DNA of 48,294 bases, from positions 1-48,294 of the forward strand of contig JAFLRU010000003.1 in assembly GCA_022511325.1 (NCBI GenBank), given 5' to 3'. Of this stretch, positions 41,252 to 48,294 are shown in pieces. The notes beneath the pieces are model-generated. The model worked only from the letters and a program-made list of their open reading frames with translations, ran no database searches and was not told the origin of the DNA. A program made the translations under genes and the position numbers. Within the stretch, counting starts at the first letter, position 1, and every line of letters begins with the position of its first letter. The DNA comes from Campylobacter sp. GTDB taxonomy: Bacteria; Campylobacterota; Campylobacteria; Campylobacterales; Campylobacteraceae.

Positions 41252-43048
41252 TCAAAAAATTTCAAATTTTTTAAACAATTTAGGATCATCTTCTAAAATT
41301 TTGCGTAAAATCAAATCTTCAATCACCTTTTTAGAGCAATCTGTTTGCTTAGGCCAAGCTCTTGGATAATCCTCTAACTCACCCTTAGCACTCGCATCAA
41401 CTCCCACAACTTCTTCTTCTATAAAAATATCTCTTAAAGCATCAATATTATTTACCACACGCCAAACAAGCATATAAGGGTTTTCTAACTCATTATAAGA
41501 ATCTAAAAATACCAAAATTCTAAAATGCTTTTTAAATTTCAAAAGCCTTTTAAAAAGCTGCTTAACTTTTTCTTTCTTTTTAATCAAAATGCAAACAATA
41601 GGGCTTTTTGTATGCGTATAAAATTGCTTTAAATTTACGATTTGCTCTTCATTAAAAAGCTTTTTAAGCTCTTTATCTTTTAAGAGTTCTAAATTTTCTG
41701 CCTTAAAATCACTCGTTGCGTCAAGTCCGGCTTTGCCTCCAAAACAAGCATTAGGTGAAGCGTGGTCAAGTTGGTCGCAAATTCCCTCACTCAAAAGCAA
41801 ATTTTTAGTGCTAAAACGATTTAAAATATAAGGGATTAAAGCATCATAATCTTCTAAATTTGGTGCCTTTTCATCAACAAAAATAGCGTGTTTAACAAAA
41901 CTCATTTGTCCTATTCCCCAAAAAGCGTGCATAATTTGTTTTGCGTGTGCAGGGTAGTTTGAATGGATTTTTGCAAGGATTAGGTTGTGAAAGACTCCAT
42001 TTTCTGGCATTTTATAATCAATCAAATCAGCAATCGTGCTTTGCAAAAGAGGTAAGAAAATTCTTTCTGTTCCAAGTCCCATAATTTTGTCTTCTAAAGG
42101 AGGCTTTCCAACCACAGTGGCTTGAAAGATTGCATTTTTTTTCGCATAAATTTTTTCAACTTTCATCACAGGAAAAGGTTCGCTCGGTGTATAAAAACCT
42201 GTATGATCCCCAAAAGGACCTTCGGTTTTAAACTCATCTAAGCTCACATAACCCTCAATCACTATATCACTATCGAAAGGAACGAAAATTCCATTCTCGC
42301 AAGGAGTAAGTTTGGCTGGAGTTTTTTTGATAAAACCATAAAGTAAAAGTTCAAATATCCCTTTTGGAAGTGGAGCTTGGGCGCACCAAATATAAAGCGG
42401 GTCTCCCCCGATAGCAATGCTTACAGGCATTTTTTTAAGCCCGGCTTTTTTATATTCATTGTAAAAACTAGCCCCATCTTTATGAATTTGCCAGTGCATT
42501 AAAAGTTCGTTTTTATCACTTACTTGAAGTCTATACATTCCAAGATTATTTTGTGTTTTATTAAGATTTTGCGTATAAACTTGCCCCATAGTGATAAACT
42601 TACCCGCATCTTCTTCCCAAGTTTTAAGTATAGGAAGCTCATCAAGCGAAGATAAAATTTCAAAATTATACTCACTTTGCTTAGCATTCACTCTTTTAGG
42701 AGGAACATTTTTAAGACTAAAAATTTGCTTAAAAAAATCCACTTTAGCCTTGAAATTCGTAGGAATATGAAGCTTTAAAAGCTTAGAAATTTCAGCACTA
42801 ATCTCCTCATAATCCCTGCCAAAAGCTAAATTTAAAGCTTTATTGGAGCAAAAAGTATTCATCAAAACAGGAAATTTATACTGCTTGTTTAATTTTTTAT
42901 CCACAGGATTTGTAAAAAGCAAAGCTTTTGCATCCTCTTTTTTAGCCTCTATATAAGCTAAATGAGCTATTTCAAGCTCGACATCTAAAGGTTCTTCTAT
43001 AATTTTAAGCAAACCATTTTCTTTTAAAAGCTTTATAAATCTTTGCAT
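41252..43048 (-). CDS. ubiD: UbiD-family menaquinone biosynthesis decarboxylase
   Basis: 598-residue prenylated-FMN decarboxylase, longer than E. coli UbiD (about 490). Motifs: SIAIGGDPLYIWCAQAPLP, EGPFGDHTGFYTPSEPFP, TVVGKPPLEDKIMGLGTE, and the C-terminal ARAWPKQTD-like PRAWPKQTD. Campylobacter makes menaquinone by the futalosine route, so it likely decarboxylates a naphthoate intermediate rather than an ubiquinone precursor. In C. jejuni it is Cj0546. It follows hemC by 11 bp. Confidence 0.88.
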   Translation of the reverse strand: MQRFIKLLKENGLLKIIEEPLDVELEIAHLAYIEAKKEDAKALLFTNPVDKKLNKQYKFPVLMNTFCSNKALNLAFGRDYEEISAEISKLLKLHIPTNFKAKVDFFKQIFSLKNVPPKRVNAKQSEYNFEILSSLDELPILKTWEEDAGKFITMGQVYTQNLNKTQNNLGMYRLQVSDKNELLMHWQIHKDGASFYNEYKKAGLKKMPVSIAIGGDPLYIWCAQAPLPKGIFELLLYGFIKKTPAKLTPCENGIFVPFDSDIVIEGYVSLDEFKTEGPFGDHTGFYTPSEPFPVMKVEKIYAKKNAIFQATVVGKPPLEDKIMGLGTERIFLPLLQSTIADLIDYKMPENGVFHNLILAKIHSNYPAHAKQIMHAFWGIGQMSFVKHAIFVDEKAPNLEDYDALIPYILNRFSTKNLLLSEGICDQLDHASPNACFGGKAGLDATSDFKAENLELLKDKELKKLFNEEQIVNLKQFYTHTKSPIVCILIKKKEKVKQLFKRLLKFKKHFRILVFLDSYNELENPYMLVWRVVNNIDALRDIFIEEEVVGVDASAKGELEDYPRAWPKQTDCSKKVIEDLILRKILEDDPKLFKKFEIF

Positions 43049-43059
43049 TTTCTTTTCTC

Positions 43060-43986
43060 TTAAATCATCTCTTCAGCTCTTTTAAGCAAATCTTTTGCAC
43101 CTCTTTGTATGAAAAGTTTGGCAAGTTTTTCGCCGTAATTTTCAAACTCGTCTTTTTTAATGCTTTGCTTTTCTTTAAGAAATTCACTCCCATCAGGAAG
43201 CCCTAAAACCGCACGGATTATAATCTCATCTTTCTTAAGTTCTGCATTAATGCCTATAGGAACTTGACAACCGCCCTCTAAGGTTTTGATAAAATCTCTT
43301 TCAATCCTAGTTTCGATATAGGCATTTTCATCATTAAGACATTCTAAAAGAGATAAAATTTCCTCATCTTCAATGGCTTCAATGCCTAAAGCTCCTTGAG
43401 CTGCTGCAGGAACAAGCTCATCTTTTGAAAAAGGGTATAAAAATTTCACTTCTTTATCCAAACCAAGCCTTTTAATCCCTGCTTGTGCAAGGATAATTGC
43501 ATCAAATTCGCCATTTTTTAGCTTTTGTATGCGAGAATTGACATTACCCCTTAAAGAAATGATATTTAAATCACTTCTTAAAGCCAAAAGCTGCATTTTG
43601 CGTCTAAGGCTTGTCGTGCCAACTTTCGCGCCTTTTGGAAGTGCGTTTAAGCTTTCATAATTTTGACTTAGCATTGCATCATTGCTTTGCTCTCTTTTGC
43701 TTATAGCAGCAAGTTTTAAGCCCTTTGGAAAAAAACTTGGCACATCTTTAAGGCTATGCACAGCCAAATGTGCCTCGCCCCTTAACATACTTTCTTCAAG
43801 CTCTTTGGTGAAAAGCCCTTTGCCACCGATTTTTGCTAGGGGGGTATCTAGTATCACATCGCCCTTAGTTTTAAAACCCTCAAGACGAACCTTAATGGAA
43901 TGTTTTTTCTGCAAAAAATCCTTGACATATTCACTTTGCCACAAGGCTAATTGACTTTTTCTCGTTGCGATAATAAGTTCTTTCAT
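43060..43986 (-). CDS. hemC: Porphobilinogen deaminase
   Basis: 308-residue hydroxymethylbilane synthase. Conserved are IATRKSQLALWQSE, AVHSLKDVPS (catalytic Asp), GTTSLRRKMQL, the LRGNVNSR segment, PAAAQGALGIE, and the cofactor Cys in LEGGCQVPIG. Normal length. Between the fxsA-like and ubiD genes in an apparent seven-gene operon. Confidence 0.95.
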   Translation of the reverse strand: MKELIIATRKSQLALWQSEYVKDFLQKKHSIKVRLEGFKTKGDVILDTPLAKIGGKGLFTKELEESMLRGEAHLAVHSLKDVPSFFPKGLKLAAISKREQSNDAMLSQNYESLNALPKGAKVGTTSLRRKMQLLALRSDLNIISLRGNVNSRIQKLKNGEFDAIILAQAGIKRLGLDKEVKFLYPFSKDELVPAAAQGALGIEAIEDEEILSLLECLNDENAYIETRIERDFIKTLEGGCQVPIGINAELKKDEIIIRAVLGLPDGSEFLKEKQSIKKDEFENYGEKLAKLFIQRGAKDLLKRAEEMI

Positions 43987-44011
43987 TATTTAAAATCCTT
44001 GATTATATCTT

Positions 44012-44383
44012 TCATTTTTTATCCTCGATAATTTCCACATCGATAATCTCTTCGTTGTCTAAATTTTGCTTGTTTTTTGCGGGTCTTATTTTAATGAAAA
44101 GTCCAAAAATAAGAACCAAAATTCCAAGAACACTTGTTAAAATTCCCGGAAATATCAGTAAAAATCCTGCAATCACAAAGCTAAATTGTCTTAACATACT
44201 TTTAAAATCTCTAACTTGAAATTCTAACATATTGTTCCAAAAAATGACTAAAAGTATCACACCAAAAATCACGCTAAGAAGCATAAAAATCAAAAAATTT
44301 CCCAAGCCAAAAGCACTGATAAAAAGAACACTTGCAACAATTTCAAGCAAAAATAAAGGCGTTAAGCTTAAACTTTTACTCAT
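44012..44383 (-). CDS. FxsA-like membrane protein
   Basis: 123 residues with four hydrophobic stretches (LFLLEIVASVLFISAFGL, FLIFMLLSVIFGVILLVIF, FVIAGFLLIFPGILTSVLG, ILVLIFGLFIKI) and an acidic C-terminal tail. The layout and LLIFPGILTSVLG match the FxsA (suppressor of F exclusion) family, whose role is unknown outside T7 exclusion. It overlaps proS by 4 bp. C. jejuni Cj0544 is in the same place. Confidence 0.7.
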   Translation of the reverse strand: MSKSLSLTPLFLLEIVASVLFISAFGLGNFLIFMLLSVIFGVILLVIFWNNMLEFQVRDFKSMLRQFSFVIAGFLLIFPGILTSVLGILVLIFGLFIKIRPAKNKQNLDNEEIIDVEIIEDKK

Positions 44384-46083
44384 AAGCTCTCTTTAAGAAA
44401 AGTTAAAGCTTCATCAGCTTTAATAATGCTTTTTTGAAGGCTTTTGCGTTCTATAAATTCAAGCTCATTGTTTTCTAAACCTTTACCGACAACGATTGCA
44501 TAAGGAAAACCCATAAGCTCAAAATCATTCATTTTAACGCCAAATCTTTCATTTCTATCATCAAGCAAAACCTCTACACCTTGATTTTTAAGGCTTTCAT
44601 AAAGAGAAGTCGCAAAATTCACAGCTTTTTCATCTTTAAGATTTGAAATGATAATTTCAAGCACAAAAGGAGCTAAAGTTTTGTTCCAAATGCAACCTTT
44701 TTCATCAAAGCTCGCCTCCACAGCCACTGCCACCAAACGACTTACTCCCATACCATAACAACCCATATAAAAAGGCACACTTTTACCATTTTCATCTAAA
44801 AAATTTGCATTCATCGCGGAGGAGTATTTTTGCCCAAGTTTGAAAATATGTCCAACCTCTATGCCCTTGCTTCTTTTAAGTTTGCCTCCACATTTTACGC
44901 AGGCATCATTTTCTTTAACTTCGATTAAATCCTTAAATCTTTCTTTATTAAGATTGATTACATCAATGCCGATAAGATGATAATCCGTTTCGTTCGCCCC
45001 CATTATCATTTGTTTTTCATTTTCAAGCTCATTATCAATGTAAAAATCCACATTTTTAAGCCCGATAAAACCTATAAATCCGGGCTTTAAACCTGCTTTT
45101 AAAAGTTCGTCTTCTTTTGCATCTACAAGCTCTAAAGCCTTTGAGGCATTTTGTGCCTTAGTATCACAAAGCTCATCACAACCTCTTATAAAAAACACAA
45201 CAAGCTTGCTCTCGTTCTCATAAACAGCTTTTTTAACCACAGCTTTAATGGTATAAAATTCATCAATCTTAAAAAAATCCGCCAAAGCTTCAATTGTTTT
45301 AACATTTGGAGTGTGAAATTTACTCGCATAATTTGCCTCCGGTCTTGGCTTATCGCAAGTTTTCTTAGCTCTTTTAGCTGCCTCAACATTAGCTGCGTAA
45401 TCACAATTCTCACAAAGCAAAATATCATCTTCGCCGTTTTTTGCTAAAACCATAAATTCCTTACTCCCACTTCCTCCAATCGCACCGCTATCTGCTTCTA
45501 CAGCTCTAAACTCAAGCCCCAAACGCTCTAAAATGCGGCTGTAAGTTTGGTGCATTAAGTTAAATTCGCGTTCTAAATCCTCTTCATTAGAATGAAAGCT
45601 GTATCCATCTTTCATCAAAAATTCACGACATCTTAAAAGTCCAAATCTTGGTCTTAATTCATCTCTAAATTTCAGCCCGATTTGATAAAGGTGTAAAGGA
45701 AGCTGCTTGTAACTTGTGATTTTATTTTTAACCAAAGATAGCATAGCCTCCTCGTGCGTTGGTCCTAAAACAAAATCATTATCCTTGCGGTCTTTAAATT
45801 TCAAAAGTTCCTTACCAAAAACATTATAACGCCCACTTTCTCGCCACAAAGTCGCAGCAGTTACAAAGCTAAGTGAGACTTCTAAAGCTCCTGCATTGTC
45901 CATTTCTTCTTTGATAATGGCTCTAATCTTATCCAAAACCCTTTTTCCTAGAGGCAAAAAATTATAAAGTCCGCTTCCAAGCTGTTCTACAAAGCCTGCA
46001 CGCAATAAAAAAATATGGCTTGGCAAACTTGCGTCTTTTGGGGCTTCTTTTGTGCTTGGAGCATAAAATTTACTCATTCTCAT
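44380..46083 (-). CDS. proS: Prolyl-tRNA synthetase (bacterial type)
   Basis: 567-residue class II synthetase with an inserted YbaK-like editing domain (about 225-390) as in E. coli. Motif 1 is GFVEQLGSGLYNFLPLGKRV, motif 2 FRDELRPRFGLLRCREFLMKD, and motif 3 CYGMGVSRLVAVAVE, with the anticodon domain at the end (LLDDRNERFGVKMND). Several ATGs in a row occur; 46083 has GGAG seven bases upstream. The start overlaps the hemA 3' end. Confidence 0.95.
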   Translation of the reverse strand: MRMSKFYAPSTKEAPKDASLPSHIFLLRAGFVEQLGSGLYNFLPLGKRVLDKIRAIIKEEMDNAGALEVSLSFVTAATLWRESGRYNVFGKELLKFKDRKDNDFVLGPTHEEAMLSLVKNKITSYKQLPLHLYQIGLKFRDELRPRFGLLRCREFLMKDGYSFHSNEEDLEREFNLMHQTYSRILERLGLEFRAVEADSGAIGGSGSKEFMVLAKNGEDDILLCENCDYAANVEAAKRAKKTCDKPRPEANYASKFHTPNVKTIEALADFFKIDEFYTIKAVVKKAVYENESKLVVFFIRGCDELCDTKAQNASKALELVDAKEDELLKAGLKPGFIGFIGLKNVDFYIDNELENEKQMIMGANETDYHLIGIDVINLNKERFKDLIEVKENDACVKCGGKLKRSKGIEVGHIFKLGQKYSSAMNANFLDENGKSVPFYMGCYGMGVSRLVAVAVEASFDEKGCIWNKTLAPFVLEIIISNLKDEKAVNFATSLYESLKNQGVEVLLDDRNERFGVKMNDFELMGFPYAIVVGKGLENNELEFIERKSLQKSIIKADEALTFLKESL

Positions 46084-47377
46084 CATCATTCTCCATATTC
46101 ATTTCACATTTATACTCATTAAGTGCTTCTAAATCGTTTTTTAAATCAAAAACATAACGCATTGCGTTGATAATAGTATCACTCTCAACCTTACCTTGCA
46201 AAGTTTTTAACTTGATTGTTGGTTCGTGCAAAAATGCTTTAAAAACCTGATGAATAAGTTTTCTAGCCTCGTATTCATCAGATTTTTTCAAATAACCTTT
46301 TTTAAGGGCAATTGCAAGCTGTTTATCTGCACACTCTTTAGCCTCTAAGCGTATAGCTTTAATAATTGGCATTAAAGCTAAATCATTTAAATGCTTGAAA
46401 AACTCCGAAGTCATCGCACCTATAATGCTATAAGCAATCCCTGCTTCGTGTTCTCTTAAGGCTAAATTTTTTCTAACCACTTCTTCTAAGTCATCAACAG
46501 CAAAAACCTTAATTTTATCATTTTCGTCCAAATCAATATCCCTTGGCACAGCAATATCGAAAAAATACCTTGTAAAATCCACATTTTCAAGCAAAGAATT
46601 TGTGATAATTGCTGAACTTGCATTTGTTGCAGAGAAAAAAAGCTCATAAGAATTTAGATATTTTTGCAAATTTTCAAGGCTATCGTATTCACTCAAAACG
46701 CCTAATTTTTCGCTTAAATCTTTGGCTTTTTTTACATCGCGGTTAAGGATTAAAACCTTAGCACCCGCTGCGATTAAATGCTTACAGGCTAACTCTCCCA
46801 TTTCTCCTGCACCAATCACCACAGCTTTTTTTTGACTTAAATCAACAAGCTCTTTAGCCTTAGCTACAGCTACAGAAGCTACAGAAATAGGATTTTTAGA
46901 AATTTGCGTTTGATTTCTTACTTTAGCCGCACATTTAAAAGCGTAATGTATGGCACGAGAGAGATTTAAAGCACAAAATTCATTTTTTAAAGCAAAAGAA
47001 AAAGCGGTTTTGAGTTGCCCAGAAATTTGAGTTTCACCTACGACAAGACTATCTAAAGAACTAGCCACAGCAAAAAGATGATGGATAGCTCCACTATTTT
47101 CAAACACATCAGCTTTTTGCGAAAGCAAATCCTTAGAAATATTACAAAATAAAGCTAAACAAGCAATAATATGCTCACTTGCTTGTTCTAAATTCTTAAC
47201 AAAACAAAACACTTCAACGCGGTTACAAGTGCTAATGACTAAGCTTTCTAAGATATTTGAACTTGAATTAATCGTTCTTAAGAGTTCTTTTTTTCTTAGC
47301 TCATCACTCATTGAAAGCTTTTCTCTTAAAGCAATATCAGTATTTTTATGCGTAAAACTGATACAAAAATAATTCAT
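46070..47377 (-). CDS. hemA: Glutamyl-tRNA reductase
   Basis: 435-residue NADPH enzyme committing glutamyl-tRNA to heme via glutamate-1-semialdehyde. The catalytic Cys51 is in ISTCNRVEVF, with H87-type residues in HLFAVASSLDSLVVGETQI, the NADPH site VIGAGEMGELA, and the dimer domain at the end. Its ATG overlaps the stop of the upstream prenyltransferase gene by one base. The order hemA-proS-fxsA-hemC matches C. jejuni Cj0542-Cj0545. Confidence 0.95.
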   Translation of the reverse strand: MNYFCISFTHKNTDIALREKLSMSDELRKKELLRTINSSSNILESLVISTCNRVEVFCFVKNLEQASEHIIACLALFCNISKDLLSQKADVFENSGAIHHLFAVASSLDSLVVGETQISGQLKTAFSFALKNEFCALNLSRAIHYAFKCAAKVRNQTQISKNPISVASVAVAKAKELVDLSQKKAVVIGAGEMGELACKHLIAAGAKVLILNRDVKKAKDLSEKLGVLSEYDSLENLQKYLNSYELFFSATNASSAIITNSLLENVDFTRYFFDIAVPRDIDLDENDKIKVFAVDDLEEVVRKNLALREHEAGIAYSIIGAMTSEFFKHLNDLALMPIIKAIRLEAKECADKQLAIALKKGYLKKSDEYEARKLIHQVFKAFLHEPTIKLKTLQGKVESDTIINAMRYVFDLKNDLEALNEYKCEMNMENDDENE

Positions 47378-48270
47378 TAAAAATCCCTATCAAGCATAGC
47401 TTTGATAATATCATTAAGCTTTTTATTTTCATAGTTTTTAATGGCTTTAAGGGCTAGATTGCTGTATTCTTTTGCTTCATCAATCACTCTTTGCAAAGCC
47501 CCATTTTGCATAAGTTTAAGCTTTAGCCATTCAAGTTCATCAGGATTTAAATCCTTTTTGAAGAGTTTTTTTAATTTAACTTTATCTTCATCATTGAGGC
47601 TCTCATAAAGATAAATATAAGCTAAAGTTGCTTTACCCTCTTTAAAATCATTCATTGCAGGTTTTCCAAGCGTTTTTTCATCACCCTTAATATCCAAAAT
47701 ATCATCTATCATTTGAAAAGCAAGTCCTAAATTTTTGCCATATTCTCTAAAAGCTTCTTCATCGAATCCAGCGATTATCGCTCCGCATCTCGCACTTGCT
47801 TCAATCAAAACTGCAGTTTTGTTATAAATCATCTTAAGATAGGCTTCTTTGTCTGTGTTAAAATCTTTGCTTAGCTCAATATCCATAAGCTCACCTATGC
47901 TCAAATTCACAACCGCACTTGAAAGCACAGCAGCAATTCTAGTATCTGTTAAAGAAAGTTCATAAAAAGCTTTAGAATACAAAATATCTCCAAGCATTAA
48001 AGCATTTTTCGCCCCAAAACGAGCATTAATGGACTTCGCACCTCGTCTTAACTCACTCTCATCAATAATATCATCGTGCAACAAACTTGCCAAATGTATA
48101 AGCTCTATCACCGCACAAAGTTTGCAAGAAAGCTCATTTTCTCCAGCTATATTTAAAAGGAGTTTCGAGCGAAGTTTCTTGCCCGAATTTGTGTGCGAAA
48201 ACATTTGCATAATAGGCTCGTAATCTAATTCTTTTAAAAATTTTTGCATAAGCTCATCGATAAACTGCAC
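47377..48270 (-). CDS. Polyprenyl diphosphate synthase (IspB-like)
   Basis: 297-residue trans-prenyltransferase making the menaquinone side chain, with the first Asp-rich motif D66-D67-x2-D70 (LLHDDIIDES), then MLGDILYSKAF, GELMDIELS, and the second motif FQMIDDILDIKGD. It corresponds to C. jejuni Cj0541, the octaprenyl synthase. The operon thus links quinone tail (here), heme (hemA, hemC) and quinone head (ubiD). Only 24 bp of upstream sequence is in the window, with an AAGGAT site before the ATG. Confidence 0.9.
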   Translation of the reverse strand: MQFIDELMQKFLKELDYEPIMQMFSHTNSGKKLRSKLLLNIAGENELSCKLCAVIELIHLASLLHDDIIDESELRRGAKSINARFGAKNALMLGDILYSKAFYELSLTDTRIAAVLSSAVVNLSIGELMDIELSKDFNTDKEAYLKMIYNKTAVLIEASARCGAIIAGFDEEAFREYGKNLGLAFQMIDDILDIKGDEKTLGKPAMNDFKEGKATLAYIYLYESLNDEDKVKLKKLFKKDLNPDELEWLKLKLMQNGALQRVIDEAKEYSNLALKAIKNYENKKLNDIIKAMLDRDF

Positions 48271-48294
48271 TCTTTATCCTTGAATTTTTTGTGT

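Overview
The window is AT-rich chromosomal DNA from a Campylobacter of the thermotolerant, C. jejuni-like group. I base this on gene content, operon order and protein sequence recalled from C. jejuni: the flgS neighbourhood, the AGCS/trmL/alr/pgp2 block, the moaD-moaE-moeA/nspC/fdh/modE/put/selD/tRNA-Sec/purA/carA block and the ispB-hemA-proS-hemC-ubiD block all keep recognisable C. jejuni order. The blocks are joined differently and the accessory genes differ, so it is probably a related species rather than C. jejuni itself.

Layout. 1-354: C-terminal end of a truncated gene with a repeat motif seen in Campylobacter surface-polysaccharide proteins. 388-3589: class V aminotransferase, DUF234 nuclease-like protein and the flagellar histidine kinase flgS. 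3629-12125 (minus strand): dnaE, a DJ-1 protein with a 49-residue membrane protein, an alanine symporter, trmL, alr and the peptidoglycan-trimming enzyme pgp2. 12362-17969 (minus): an accessory block with a zinc alcohol dehydrogenase, two aldo/keto reductases, an exported cupin, an MFS transporter and a MerR-family regulator. 17984-19849: moeA, moaE and moaD (molybdenum cofactor), divergent from nspC (19923-21071). 21656-28472: formate dehydrogenase module (TorD-like chaperone, small Tat protein, fdhA with an in-frame UGA, fdhB, fdhC, fdhD, modE-like). 28625-33596: putA and putP. 33703-35760: yedF, selD and the selenocysteine tRNA. 35793-40510: purA, a FliJ-like and a MotE-like gene, a DUF507 gene, carA and a TauE/SafE-type membrane protein. 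40611-48270 (minus): ispB-like, hemA, proS, fxsA-like, hemC, ubiD and a Nudix hydrolase.

Two systems stand out. The first is selenium and molybdenum: FdhA needs Sec at UGA 23054-23056, followed by a SECIS-like hairpin. The same 13 kb carries SelD, the YedF selenium protein and tRNA-Sec (anticodon UCA), and cofactor genes moaD/moaE/moeA and the FdhD sulfurtransferase lie nearby. selA and selB must be elsewhere. The second is the block at 12362-17969. All three NAD(P)-type oxidoreductases carry twin-arginine signals, and two share an identical 40-bp signal-coding stretch. The cupin operon and the MFS gene each have an almost identical promoter with a 19-bp spacer and a TTAGAG-N3-CTCTAA palindrome. 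This fits activation by the adjacent MerR protein, which has a Cys at the position used by NmlR/AdhR-type electrophile sensors. I infer an envelope-directed reactive-carbonyl response regulon. It is the best candidate here for an undescribed system.
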